DNA of 64,000 bases from Leishmania mexicana MHOM/GT/2001/U1103 (lineage: Eukaryota > Euglenozoa > Kinetoplastea > Trypanosomatida > Trypanosomatidae). Positions 19,556 through 29,439 of this stretch are shown here, in pieces. Within the stretch, counting starts at the first letter, position 1. Each line of letters begins with the position of its first letter. The stretch covers positions 1,598,108 through 1,662,107 of the forward strand of contig NC_018312.1 in assembly GCF_000234665.1 (NCBI RefSeq), written 5' to 3'. The notes under the pieces were generated by a model that worked only from the letters and a program-made list of their open reading frames with translations, was not told the DNA's origin and made no database searches. The position numbers were made by a program, and so were the translations under genes.

Positions 19556-21081
19556 GGAATGCGTGAGCGTGAAGTCACACGCGCACTTTTCCGGGTCACA
19601 GCATACAGGAGACAAGACGAAAAAAATAAGAAATGAGTTAACGAGTGCGTTCAGCCCCTCACATCTCCAGCGGCGCCTTTGCATGCCTGTGCCCGCCTCT
19701 CGCTCGCCTTTCTTCCATCATCGCTGCTGCTGCCGCCTCCTTTCGCCTGCCGCAAGCACCGACACACACACACGCACACAACCGAAGAAGTGGGCAAGAA
19801 AGGGTGAGGGTGGCCTCCCTCTTCCTCCCTCCTCACCGACCGCAGCGCCGACGATGGCACGAGAAACCAACGTGTTGATGGTCAAGGACTTAAAACTATG
19901 TTTATGTGTGCGTGCACGTGTGTGTGATAATCTTCTCGTGGACGTCTTCCCTGTGCTTGGCTGGCTTGGCGTCCCGTGTCTTCTCTCCTTCCACTATTTT
20001 GGGTTTTTGGTGGTTTTGTGTCAACCCGTCTAAACGCATTCACGTGTTTCGGTCCTCTACAAAACAGAGCAGAGGAGGGAAAAGGGAGGTCGTTGTGTTT
20101 CCCCCCTCCTCCCTCCTCTACCTACACGCACACAGACACAGACAGCGGCAGACCTGCCTCTGATCCAACTGGGAACGTGGCAGCGCAGGCGACGTGATCC
20201 ATGACTGAGAGTCGCACATCCTTGGAGGCCTTGCGAGGGTAGTGGCGGAGAGGGGGAGGGGAACAAGGGAGGAGGCGTGGGTCACGTCAAGTGTGAACTC
20301 TGTCTCGCCTCTCTTTCTCTCTCGAGGATCCCGTGGAATATCTTTGTTTAGTGCGGAAATCTGCGTTGCCGAGGGATTGCTGGTTCTTTCGCCGTTCTCT
20401 CGTTCTTTGTCCAAGGGCAGCCTGGGATACGGGGCCACTCGCTGGAGATGCTCGTGCGACCCTTTTCTGCGTGGGCTTGTGGGAAGAACAGCCGAGGAAA
20501 GTATACCACCGCCACAACTCCTCCTCTGCCGTCTTCTCCCCTTTTGCACGCTTCTCTCTTTCTTGCACCTCTACCCGCCTCCTCCTCTGTTGCACACACA
20601 CCCACGCCTTCGCATCGGAAGAGGACGCCTTAGAAGACGGAGCGGCCAAGAGGTAAAGAGGCCATCTCGTTTTCGCTGCGTGCGTGCGTGTGTGTGTGTG
20701 AGCAGTAGCGCACTCGTGCGCCGGCGCAGCTCTCGGAACGCTCTCGAGCGACTCGTCTCCCCCCTTTCCCTAAAAAAGAGATTCATCTTGCTTTTCTTTC
20801 TTTGTGTTGCGCGTGCAACTGACGGACATAGAAGCACGCACCCGCACCCACACGCACACAGTGGCATCTTACTCTTCTGCTTCCACGTGCGTGCACGCAT
20901 TCGGTACGTGATACAACTCATAGATACACACACGCACACGCACACCCTGCTGTGTGTCCCTCCTCCCTCTTTCTTGCGTTTCTCTCATACACGTACGCAT
21001 TCCGTCTCTCCTTTGTGCGTCTCCCGCTTAGTACTCCCCCCCTTCCCCCATCAACCTACTTTGCCACACTTTTGTTCACAG
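19556..21081 (+). other. Intergenic region upstream of the propeller-like protein gene
   Basis: This 1.5-kb spacer has CA/TG tracts and several pyrimidine blocks (for example 19697-19745, 20101-20122, 20518-20590, 20960-21060). It lacks internal genes. The last block contains CCCGCTTAG (AG 21030-21031) and then TTTTGTTCACAG ending at 21081, immediately before the next ATG. Confidence 0.5.
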
Positions 21082-23922
21082 ATGACGTCGCTGACTCTCA
21101 GAGAGATCGGGGTCACCAACAACGTAGGAGATGATCACGACGTCCTAGAGCTCTTTGCAGCGTGCCGCGAGAGCGTGGTCCAGGTGGCGGTGTCGCACCT
21201 GCTGCCAGATCATGTCGCAGTGACCACGAGAAATGGTTTTGTCGAGCTCATCGACACCGCCACTGGTGAATTTCGTCTTTTCCTGACGTATCTCGACCGA
21301 ATTCCTCTCGATGCCTCGCTGCGGTGCTTCTCGCTTGTGCCTAGCCTCTACGCGGCCTCGCAGCAGCATCACCATCGCCCTCGTCAGCACAACCTCCTCT
21401 ACTCCCTCTCCTACTCCAACGAGCTCCTGTTGGGAAACGTGGAGACGGGCGCGGTGCGTGTCTTCGCAACGTGTGAGAGCCGACCCAGTGTGGTGGAGTG
21501 CGACGGGGACTACATCATCTGTGGCGAGGGGACCGGACAGGTGACGGTGTGGCGCACGAGTGTGGAGGAGGAATGGGACGCGCGATATGCCTCCAGCTCT
21601 GGCGCATCCACTTTCCTATTGCCGCCTCTGTGGAAGGCTTGTCTCTTTGATAGCACCGTCGTCTGTGCGAATCTCTATCGAGATCAGCTCGTGTGCTGCT
21701 CGGCAGACTACCGCTGCGTCGTGACGTGCGTGGAGGACGGGGTTGTGCGCGCCATCCTGCCCCTCGATCTGAACCAGGCGGTGGCTGTGTTCGCTCTGAC
21801 GATGCCATCGACGGCATCGTTGCTGCACAAAAGCCTAGTCGTGTGCCTCACCTCGCGTGTTTCCGTCTTCACATCGAGGCCAACCCGCGACACGGCTGGT
21901 TCAGCGCAGCTCTCCCCGTCTTCTGTACCGACGGCAGAGCACTTGGAGTGGTGGACGCGCCAAGGGGACTGCGTTGTCGGACGAGAGGAGGTGGCGTGTG
22001 CTTCATGTCTCGGGGGCTATCTGGCAGCTGGCACCATCTCTGGGCTGGTGCTACTGTACTCCTGTGACGCTGCCGAGTCGCTGGTGAAGGAGTTGGTGCG
22101 CTTCAACGTCGGCTACGGCGTCACGGGCATGCAGCTTTTCCCCAACGACACACTCCTTGTCGTCACATCGGTTGGGGATGTCTGGCGATGGCCACTGTGC
22201 GATTTGCTGTGCGACGCGAACGCGAGCGGCGCAGAAGGCGAGAAGGATGAGGTGACGGAGGCGGAGCCGACGGCCGCTGCACACCAGCCTCCGCTGCCGT
22301 TGGCCGCACCACGGGTGCCAGCGGCTCCGCCTCCGCAGGGTAAAGCTCTGCATACTGAGCCGCGTGTGCCTACCACCCCGCACGAGGTGAGCTACACTCA
22401 GGAGGGTGACACAGAGGACCGCAGCTTTTCAGCCCACAACACCTCGACTCTGGCACACACACCGCAGAGAGAGCGCGAGGGAACCGCAAAGGTAGAGGAA
22501 CTCGTCACGGCAGTATGTGTCGGCGCTGACGTCTCTTTAGTTGGTGCCCGCAGTGACGCTGAAGAGCAGGGCACCCCATCGGTACATCTCTCTACTGCAT
22601 CTGGGTCTCTTCGGGCCTTGAGCGCTTCCTCCGAGGACGACGGTGACGAGGACCACCCGGACGAGCGCGGCAACGACAACACAGACATGGACGCGCGCCG
22701 CGCCGAGCCAGCGACAGTTTCGTGTCTTCCGCCGCCGCCTCCGCTGGCGTCGCCGGCGGTTTCAGATAAGTCTGAGGAGAAGAGAGGCGTCGGTGGTGTG
22801 GCTCGATGCGCCACTGAGTCTCAGCGGCGGACCCTCTACGACCCGGAGCACAGCACTGAAGAGGTGGAGGTGATGGACGTGGACGTGCCGTCCAGTGCTG
22901 CTGGAAATTCGGCCGACCTAAGTCACGATGGCCTGCGCATCGCTGTCTCACCGCCTTCCACTGCAAACACCACCGCCCACCACGACGCAGCGTTGGAGAA
23001 CAGTGGCGCAGACGTACCAGAGGTGGCAGCGAGGGGGTCAGCTGCAGGCGCAGCAGCAGTAGCAGCCAAGGAGGGAACGATCAGTGCCAAGCACATGCAG
23101 TCCTTCCAGAGCAACCACGGCGACCTCCGCGACACCGTCAGTGTGACGCAAGGTACTGTCCACACCAGCCCAGGTATTGCAAGCAGACAGGGAACGGGCA
23201 TGAAGGCTGCCGTGGACGACCTGGAGCTCGAGTTCGCGCACGCAATGAAGCGACTGCTAGGGCCATCTGTGGGCGTTGAAGGCCTCCGCAAGGACCGTCG
23301 TATGAATCCTCGAAAGGTGGCTGGCGTTCTCGCCAACCTCACGAACCAGCAGGCAGCCGCAGCGAGTGGCAAAGGGCTCTCCCATGAGGCACCATCGCAG
23401 CCACGTGCACTCGAGGGGCCGAACAGTACCAAGTTGCTGGAGGAGAAACGTGCAACGCTAGAGGCAGCCGCATTCGACTTTGACGCGTACCGGCATGCTC
23501 ACCGCCTGGAGGTGGATGCTCTGCAGTACCACCACCCTGTGCGGGCTCCTACCTACACCCTGCAGGATCGTGTCTTTGATGCCGTTGAGTCCACGGGACG
23601 TCTTTGCGACAAGGAGGCCGGGAGAGCCACTGGAGCCGCAGGGAATGCCGCTGTCACTCTCCCCGCAGCGCCAGAGGATGAGCTACGCGACGTGACGTAC
23701 GGCAAGGTGAAGTGGACTCTCGACCCTCACATCGCTGAGGAGCGTCGGCGTGGCGGGCCAGAGATGGCGCAGCACCACTGCGATGACTTGATCTTGTCAA
23801 CTCTGTACCCCGCGAAGACCGCGGTGCTGTTTGCCGAGGAGGCAGCTCTCATGCCCAGCACAGTGTGGGAGGAGGTTCTCTTACTGCCGCTTCCGCTTCC
23901 CCCCGCTCCCTCCGTCTTCTAG
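21082..23922 (+). CDS. Conserved hypothetical protein with N-terminal beta-propeller-like region
   Basis: I do not recognise this 946-residue protein's family. Residues about 1-370 consist of repeating short hydrophobic strands with hairpin motifs such as HVAVTTRNGFVELIDTATG, YIICGEGTGQVTVWR and GYLAAGTISGLVLLYS, which look like degenerate WD40/beta-propeller blades. Residues about 380-690 are low-complexity and rich in Pro, Ala, Ser, Glu, with an acidic run SEDDGDEDHPDE. A better-ordered C-terminal region (about 710-946) has LELEFAHAMKRLLG and FDFDAYRHAHRLEVDALQ. A scaffold role in a membrane-trafficking or flagellar complex would fit such a layout, but nothing in the sequence fixes it. The upstream AG abuts the ATG, so either the 5' UTR is nearly absent or an earlier acceptor is used. 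Confidence 0.8.
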   Translation: MTSLTLREIGVTNNVGDDHDVLELFAACRESVVQVAVSHLLPDHVAVTTRNGFVELIDTATGEFRLFLTYLDRIPLDASLRCFSLVPSLYAASQQHHHRPRQHNLLYSLSYSNELLLGNVETGAVRVFATCESRPSVVECDGDYIICGEGTGQVTVWRTSVEEEWDARYASSSGASTFLLPPLWKACLFDSTVVCANLYRDQLVCCSADYRCVVTCVEDGVVRAILPLDLNQAVAVFALTMPSTASLLHKSLVVCLTSRVSVFTSRPTRDTAGSAQLSPSSVPTAEHLEWWTRQGDCVVGREEVACASCLGGYLAAGTISGLVLLYSCDAAESLVKELVRFNVGYGVTGMQLFPNDTLLVVTSVGDVWRWPLCDLLCDANASGAEGEKDEVTEAEPTAAAHQPPLPLAAPRVPAAPPPQGKALHTEPRVPTTPHEVSYTQEGDTEDRSFSAHNTSTLAHTPQREREGTAKVEELVTAVCVGADVSLVGARSDAEEQGTPSVHLSTASGSLRALSASSEDDGDEDHPDERGNDNTDMDARRAEPATVSCLPPPPPLASPAVSDKSEEKRGVGGVARCATESQRRTLYDPEHSTEEVEVMDVDVPSSAAGNSADLSHDGLRIAVSPPSTANTTAHHDAALENSGADVPEVAARGSAAGAAAVAAKEGTISAKHMQSFQSNHGDLRDTVSVTQGTVHTSPGIASRQGTGMKAAVDDLELEFAHAMKRLLGPSVGVEGLRKDRRMNPRKVAGVLANLTNQQAAAASGKGLSHEAPSQPRALEGPNSTKLLEEKRATLEAAAFDFDAYRHAHRLEVDALQYHHPVRAPTYTLQDRVFDAVESTGRLCDKEAGRATGAAGNAAVTLPAAPEDELRDVTYGKVKWTLDPHIAEERRRGGPEMAQHHCDDLILSTLYPAKTAVLFAEEAALMPSTVWEEVLLLPLPLPPAPSVF

Positions 23923-24851
23923 GGCAGTTCACTTGGAGGGCCTTCCGTGCTTTCACGCATTTGTGTGCGTCTCGTTTCGCTCTTTCTCAGGCATTCGACC
24001 AGCCCCACTGCCACAAACACTCCATGCCACACTGCCACCGCCGCGGCCAACGCGGTCGCGCACGCACTCTAAGGGCAGAGAGGGGGGGGGGACAGAGGGA
24101 GGTTCCCCTCTTCAACAACGGATTCTTCTGATGCTTGTGCTCTTTGGGATTCGTGAAGGGTGCGCTTATTGTGTCCTTGTCATGGAGAGAGCGAGTGAGG
24201 TTGGGCAGGGGACGAGAGAGGGAGAGAGGAGCAGTTCCGCTTACGTGCTATGTCTCCCCCGACTTCTCTCCGGCGCGCATGTGGCTACGCACTTCGCATC
24301 AAGCTTGCGGCAGACGTAGGTGTTGCCTGTGTCCTCGCCGCCGCGTCGTCTGTTTGTCGTCCGTCTTTGCGTCGTGAGTGGATGCGGCTGCAGGCGATGC
24401 TTGGCCGCTGTCTGTCTGTCATTCGACGCGCTGTGCTGTGCCACCCCTCCTTTCATCGTCTCGTCGCTCCTCCTCTCCTCCCAACGTGAAGGGCAGCAAC
24501 ACCACGCACCGATGGGATACTTTCGCGTCACTAGTAAACAAACAGAAGGAGAAAAGAGGGTAAGCCGTTCACGGACTTTGCTCATGTCCAGCGTCTACAC
24601 ACACGTGTGTGTGTGTGCACCAAGCCTGCACCGTCTCCCTCCATCACCACCCACCCTTTCTCTCTTCCCCCCTGAAGGCTGCAGATTGCGCTTGAGGTCC
24701 GTGAGGGTGGCCTTGATGCTAAGGCCTAGCGCCTCCGCCCAATCACGCTTAGGTGGAATGCACACGTACACATAGACACGCACATACATACGTCTATCCA
24801 CCTAGACTCTGATCCAGTTGCGTGGCATCGCCAAGTATCAGTGTTAGCATA
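23923..24851 (+). other. Intergenic region upstream of the Sec3-like gene
   Basis: This 0.9-kb spacer has no gene. It includes a run of about ten G near 24081 and a CA/TG stretch at about 24599-24616. A pyrimidine tract at about 24645-24672 is followed by GAAG (AG 24676-24677), the likely trans-splice region for the gene at 24852. Confidence 0.5.
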
Positions 24852-27800
24852 ATGAGCCGATACAAGGAGCTCCAACCCGCCATTGGCGGCGTCTTTCACC
24901 AGCGTGGCGAGGAGGTGGTGGCCCACGAGACGGTGTCAGAGATCAGCAGCAAGAAAAAGGCATCGACGCCGCGACTGCTCATCCTGTCGCACATTCTCGG
25001 CAGAAGCGGTAGCGCCACGCTCAGCATCGTCACGGTTGACCCAAGCGGACAGCGGGTGAAGATCAAGTCCGCCTTCGCCGTGGATCGGCTGGTCAACATC
25101 TCGAACGAGGGCAGCTTCGATGCAACCTTCAACTTTGGTGCCAGCGGCGTGCTGTCTGTCAGCTTCGAGTCACACATCCAACGGGAGATGTTTGTCGCTG
25201 CAGCCCGCCGCATCCGCGCGACGCCGTCGTCGTCCTCTGGGGTCCGTGAGGGCTATGCGGACCACCGACTGAGCACCATTCGCGGTGTGCTCACAGAGGC
25301 GGTGGGCGCTCAGGTAGAAGCTGACGCTGCGGCGCGCGTCCGGAAGCTGCGGCAGGACAAGCGGCGGATCTTCTCGACGGAGGAGGAGAAGCACCTGCTG
25401 CGCCACATTGGTAATAACGGGGCCGGGTTCGACGACATCAAGCAGTTCCAGGAGATTCTCCTTCGCCAGCAGAAGAGCTCCGAGCTCAGATCGCTTAACC
25501 TGCTGACCACCTCCGAGACTGCATGGCAGAAGGCGCAGCAGCAGGTGCAGGACCTCGTCCAGGACGTGGAGGAGGTGGGGCAGCGCATTGAGGAGTACTC
25601 GACTCACCTTCTATCCAATAAGAGCGTCCTTCAGCAGGTGGAACACGACAACAACACACTGCAGCGACGGCAGCAAAACCTGGAGGCCCTCTATGTTATG
25701 ATGTCCGACCTGCGCGACCAACTACGGCTCGCGCCGACGACGATGGCGCTGCTGAGTCGACTGCGCACCGTACCAGAGGATGGCCTCGTGGCCTTCTTCT
25801 CCGAAGGCAGCAACGCGGTGACACTGTCGGTGGCGATGAAGCACATGCAGTGTGTGCTGCACAACCCGAAGCTGGACAATGACTTTCCTATCACCGCTGT
25901 CGCGGAGCGGAAGGCGTTTTTCCTGGAGCAGCGGAAGATGATCACGCAGCGGTCGAAGTCGTATATTATGGCCATCATCGGGTCCTTCGAGACAACCTAC
26001 CTCGCGGACAAGTCGCGATACAGTCGCGAGGCGTCGCTTGTGTGGCGGCTGCACGTCGAGCTGGCGGACAAACTGCTGAACATCAGCGATGTTATCCGTG
26101 CACTGGACCGCATCGACGTGGAAGGCTTCAATAACGCACTGCGCAAGTATCGGACGAGCATGCAGAGAGTGTACGCACTCGAGATCACGCACTTCTTCAA
26201 GTGCCTCAAGAAGCAGGTGAAGAAGGTGAACACCTGGCGCGGCCCTTTTCTGCTTGGCACCTCCGAGTCGCGCAAGGAGGCCATGTCGATGCGGATGGAG
26301 ACGGCCCAGTGTGGTGAGACACCGCACATGTATTCCCGTGGCAGCCAGTTAACCCCGGCGCTCACCCCTCGCATGATGCGGTTTGGTGACGACTCCGACT
26401 ACGGGGTCGGCGCCGGTGGCCGGGCAGCCTCTGGACTTGGCGGCAACGAAGACCGCACACACCTCTCCGTGCAGTTCCCGTCCGTGGCAGACCTGAGCAT
26501 GGAGGGCCGCATGCCTGATGGCGCAATCGAGCTGTACCAGAGCGCGAACACACTGCGCCGGCTGGACGCACGGGCCGAAACGTCGTCGGTGGTGAGCGGG
26601 ATGAAGTCCCTCAACCCCGCCAGCACCAGCGGTGGGGGGTACGTGCGACCTGATCTCGCCTTCGCCATTGCGCTAGAATCGTCCGTGCTAGCGGTGATTC
26701 ACGAAGAGGTGGTCCTTAGCCGCTGCTTCAACCTCTTTAGCGATACGGCAGAGAAGAACGGCAACGACGAAGACGCTGTAGCTTCCGCAAATGCCGGCGC
26801 CACCCCGCAGGCAGAAGACTCGTGGAGGACGGGGGCTGTCACTCCCAGAGGAGCCCCTGGGGCGGACCGCGCGCTGATGAAGCAGGAGTCCTTGCTCGAG
26901 CTCTTTGGCGGTGCCGATGCGGACCACCTCGTGCGCACTCTGCAAGGGACATCACGTAGCGCCAGCGCGCAGAACTCTCGCTCGAGCAGCCAGGACATCG
27001 GCCTGCCACCTCGCCCTCCTCCGGCAGGGTACGGCGGCGGCAGCCGGGGTCATGGCGGGTTTTCCTTTCCGCACCGTCGGACATTTAGCGCGGCGTCTTC
27101 GTCGGGGTACGGCCGCGAGGGCAACTCCAGCGACGGCGACAACGTGGACAGCGGTGGCCCTGTAGACGAGTCCAGCCGCGCCTCTCGCATCGCGCTGCAT
27201 CGCAACTTCCTCATTCGCACCATGCGTGACCTGGCCCTTTTCTTTGTCGAGAAGTGCGACCGCATCTACTGTGTTCCCATCCTGTGCATGATACGCGCCT
27301 ACCGTTCCACCGCGGCTGACAAGGCCATGCTGCCATCGAAGAGTGCCTTCTGTCAGGCAATGCTGGCAGAGGTGGAGACGGTGATGGTGGGCGGCATGAT
27401 GCGGTTTGTGGCGGAGCAGACCGACTCTATTCACCGGTGCCGCAAACGGTACGTGGTGCGTCCCACGGCGCTGTTGCATTGCTTCTCTAAGATGCCGGCC
27501 CTCTTTATGCGGTTTGAGGCGGTTCACAACGCCCTAGCACGCAACGTGTGCGACCGCACCGAGTACGCCTCCATCGCGCTGAGTCTCGTCGATCAGTCCT
27601 TCGATGCCTTGGACCAGATTACAAGGGTGAAGGCCACCGGCGAGGACCAGAATGCGGAGCAGCTGAAGCTGAGCAAACTCATTGCGCAGAAGGTGCACTC
27701 CGTTCTGGATGGCGTGGAGGCGGACGTCCACTCACTCAAGTGGGTCTTTATTCAGCAGTATCGACATCAGTCGTTCTTCTGTGCCTTCTACTCGACCATG

Positions 27801-28286
27801 CCAAGCGACAGCTTTGCCGTGGAGTTGCTGCAAGACCACTACACATCGGCGAAGGAGAAGCGGGACCGCTACGAGGAACTGTACCTAACGCGTGTGCTCC
27901 TCGTGCGCAGCTTCCCGGTTTTCGGCGTCTTTGCGCTCTCCGCCGAGGACCTCTCAGTGATCTACTCAAAGGAGGAGCTGCGACATCACAAGGCCCTCTC
28001 CGCGGATGCGGTCAAGAAGGTGGTTGGTGGACTCGAAAAGGAGATGGGCTCCGGTGTGCGGGCAAGCGCGGCGCGGATGAAGAAGCACTTTTTGCACGAT
28101 GTAGACCTCAACGGCAACGAGGCCTCTTTCCACACGACGCTGCTGCAGCGGACCTGGCAGCACTTCTCGGCACTGCTGCTGCACAAGTTCGACTTTCTGG
28201 CTGAGATGCTCACATGGCCGGTGTATCACGGCATTTCCATGCCCGTGACCCGCTCCGACGTTGTGGAGATGCTCGCGGCGTACTAG
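24852..28286 (+). CDS. Exocyst complex component Sec3-like protein
   Basis: This protein has 1144 residues. Residues about 25-125 resemble the Sec3 N-terminal lipid-binding PH-like domain (strand pattern LLILSHIL, LSIVTVD, VKIKSAFAVDRLVNI, FESHIQREMFVAAARRI). A long coiled-coil region at about 165-300 (QQQVQDLVQDVEEVGQRIEEY) follows. An extended helical C-terminal domain of the type in exocyst subunits is interrupted by a low-complexity insert rich in Gly/Ser (about 680-775). Sec3 marks exocytic sites and tethers secretory vesicles at the plasma membrane; in trypanosomatids that site is the flagellar pocket. I assign it from domain order and the N-terminal pattern, not alignment. The start is the ATG at 24852, as the upstream in-frame extension lacks an ATG. 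Confidence 0.6.
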   Translation: MSRYKELQPAIGGVFHQRGEEVVAHETVSEISSKKKASTPRLLILSHILGRSGSATLSIVTVDPSGQRVKIKSAFAVDRLVNISNEGSFDATFNFGASGVLSVSFESHIQREMFVAAARRIRATPSSSSGVREGYADHRLSTIRGVLTEAVGAQVEADAAARVRKLRQDKRRIFSTEEEKHLLRHIGNNGAGFDDIKQFQEILLRQQKSSELRSLNLLTTSETAWQKAQQQVQDLVQDVEEVGQRIEEYSTHLLSNKSVLQQVEHDNNTLQRRQQNLEALYVMMSDLRDQLRLAPTTMALLSRLRTVPEDGLVAFFSEGSNAVTLSVAMKHMQCVLHNPKLDNDFPITAVAERKAFFLEQRKMITQRSKSYIMAIIGSFETTYLADKSRYSREASLVWRLHVELADKLLNISDVIRALDRIDVEGFNNALRKYRTSMQRVYALEITHFFKCLKKQVKKVNTWRGPFLLGTSESRKEAMSMRMETAQCGETPHMYSRGSQLTPALTPRMMRFGDDSDYGVGAGGRAASGLGGNEDRTHLSVQFPSVADLSMEGRMPDGAIELYQSANTLRRLDARAETSSVVSGMKSLNPASTSGGGYVRPDLAFAIALESSVLAVIHEEVVLSRCFNLFSDTAEKNGNDEDAVASANAGATPQAEDSWRTGAVTPRGAPGADRALMKQESLLELFGGADADHLVRTLQGTSRSASAQNSRSSSQDIGLPPRPPPAGYGGGSRGHGGFSFPHRRTFSAASSSGYGREGNSSDGDNVDSGGPVDESSRASRIALHRNFLIRTMRDLALFFVEKCDRIYCVPILCMIRAYRSTAADKAMLPSKSAFCQAMLAEVETVMVGGMMRFVAEQTDSIHRCRKRYVVRPTALLHCFSKMPALFMRFEAVHNALARNVCDRTEYASIALSLVDQSFDALDQITRVKATGEDQNAEQLKLSKLIAQKVHSVLDGVEADVHSLKWVFIQQYRHQSFFCAFYSTMPSDSFAVELLQDHYTSAKEKRDRYEELYLTRVLLVRSFPVFGVFALSAEDLSVIYSKEELRHHKALSADAVKKVVGGLEKEMGSGVRASAARMKKHFLHDVDLNGNEASFHTTLLQRTWQHFSALLLHKFDFLAEMLTWPVYHGISMPVTRSDVVEMLAAY

Positions 28287-28582
28287 CGTGTGGGAGCCGT
28301 CCAGTAGCAGCAGCCCATGGTGTTGGCACGTAAGGCAGCTTCACCGCCGCCAACCTTGTGGAGTAGATGGGAGAAGCACTGTAGCGTAAGAGAGAGACGG
28401 CGCAGGACTTGCACTCCCTCGTCCCCATAAACACCTCTCACAGTCGGCCTGCTCTGCATGTCCCCGCGCTGCTCTACTGTTTGGTTTCGCTCTCTTTTCG
28501 CCATCCGGCTCTGCTCATGGTGCTCTTTCCCCTTCGACTCCATTTCGTCTGCCTGTGTACGCGTGCAGACGTATGCGGGCTC

Positions 28583-28605
28583 GTGTGTGTGTGTGTGTGT
28601 GTGTG
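28583..28605. repeat. TG microsatellite downstream of the Sec3-like gene
   Basis: About eleven TG units lie in the probable 3' UTR of the Sec3-like gene. Confidence 0.9.
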
Positions 28606-29050
28606 CTTGCTTGCTTCTCTTGGCCTGCTCTCCGTCTCCATCTGCATGTGTCCATGCTTCTCCCTTCACTCTCTCTGTTGTGTATGGTACTCTTCCTTTT
28701 GTGTCGTGCGTGTATGTGGACGGGGGAGAGAGATGGAGATGAGTGGGTGGGGTGGCATGTATGCGAGCTTTCGACCCTCCGATGAAGGGCACACGCCAAC
28801 GTGCACACACCCATCCACCCACCCACACGCAGAGGGAAAGGCTCATCTCTACGTTGCACCTGCTCGTCCTTGCCTGGTCTTGCCAGCGGTTGCGGGCACA
28901 GGTGCCGGAGAGGTTGCGAAGCGAAGACCCACAAAACGGGGCATCGAACAAAGAAGACCTAGCCGAGTGCAGGACGGCTTTCCTTGCCGTGATAGAGCCC
29001 GTGGGTGTCTCCACGAGCGACGACGACCGCCGTTTCATGTGCCCGCCGTC

Positions 29051-29089
29051 GCCTTCGTTTTTCTTTTTTCTTTTTCGTTTCGTCTGTAG
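29051..29089 (+). promoter_or_regulatory. Candidate trans-splice acceptor for the methyltransferase gene
   Basis: A nearly pure pyrimidine run (TTTTTCTTTTTTCTTTTTCG and flanks) is followed by CTGTAG. It fits a spliced-leader acceptor about 350 bases upstream of the ATG. A nearer acceptor after the 29262-29310 block is also possible. Confidence 0.45.
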
Positions 29090-29439
29090 CGTTTTCGATA
29101 AAAGGAAAAGCTTTGCGAGACGCACACGCACACACAGGTGCAACAGACGAAAGTGGAACGTGCGCTACGGCGGGCATATGCGTGTGTGTGTGCGCGCTTT
29201 GTTTTCTGAACGGTCGCGGGGCTCTTCGACACCCCCCTCCACTGCCCCTCCACGCCACCCTGCTGTCCCTCGCCTCTTTCCTCTTTTATGTTCTTTCACT
29301 CTCATCTACGGGTGCGTGGCAGGAGCGTCAAGGCGCGCCCCCAACGGCCCCCCGTACACACACGCACAACAACAGAAAGGAAAAGAGGTGAGACACCCAG
29401 GAAGCAAAAGGAGAGGGTGTGGTGAGGGGACACGCAACA

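Larger units (their letters stand above)
28287..29439 (+). other. Intergenic region upstream of the methyltransferase gene
   Basis: This 1.15-kb spacer lacks genes. It contains a TG microsatellite (28583-28605), CA-rich segments, and a strong pyrimidine tract (29051-29087) ending in TAG (AG 29088-29089). A second pyrimidine block lies at about 29262-29310 before the ATG at 29440. Confidence 0.5.

Noticed and set aside
20242..21081. A 280-codon in-frame extension upstream of the propeller-like protein
   Set aside because: It begins at a non-ATG codon, is low-complexity and crosses the pyrimidine tracts and acceptor sites; the ATG at 21082 is preferred.
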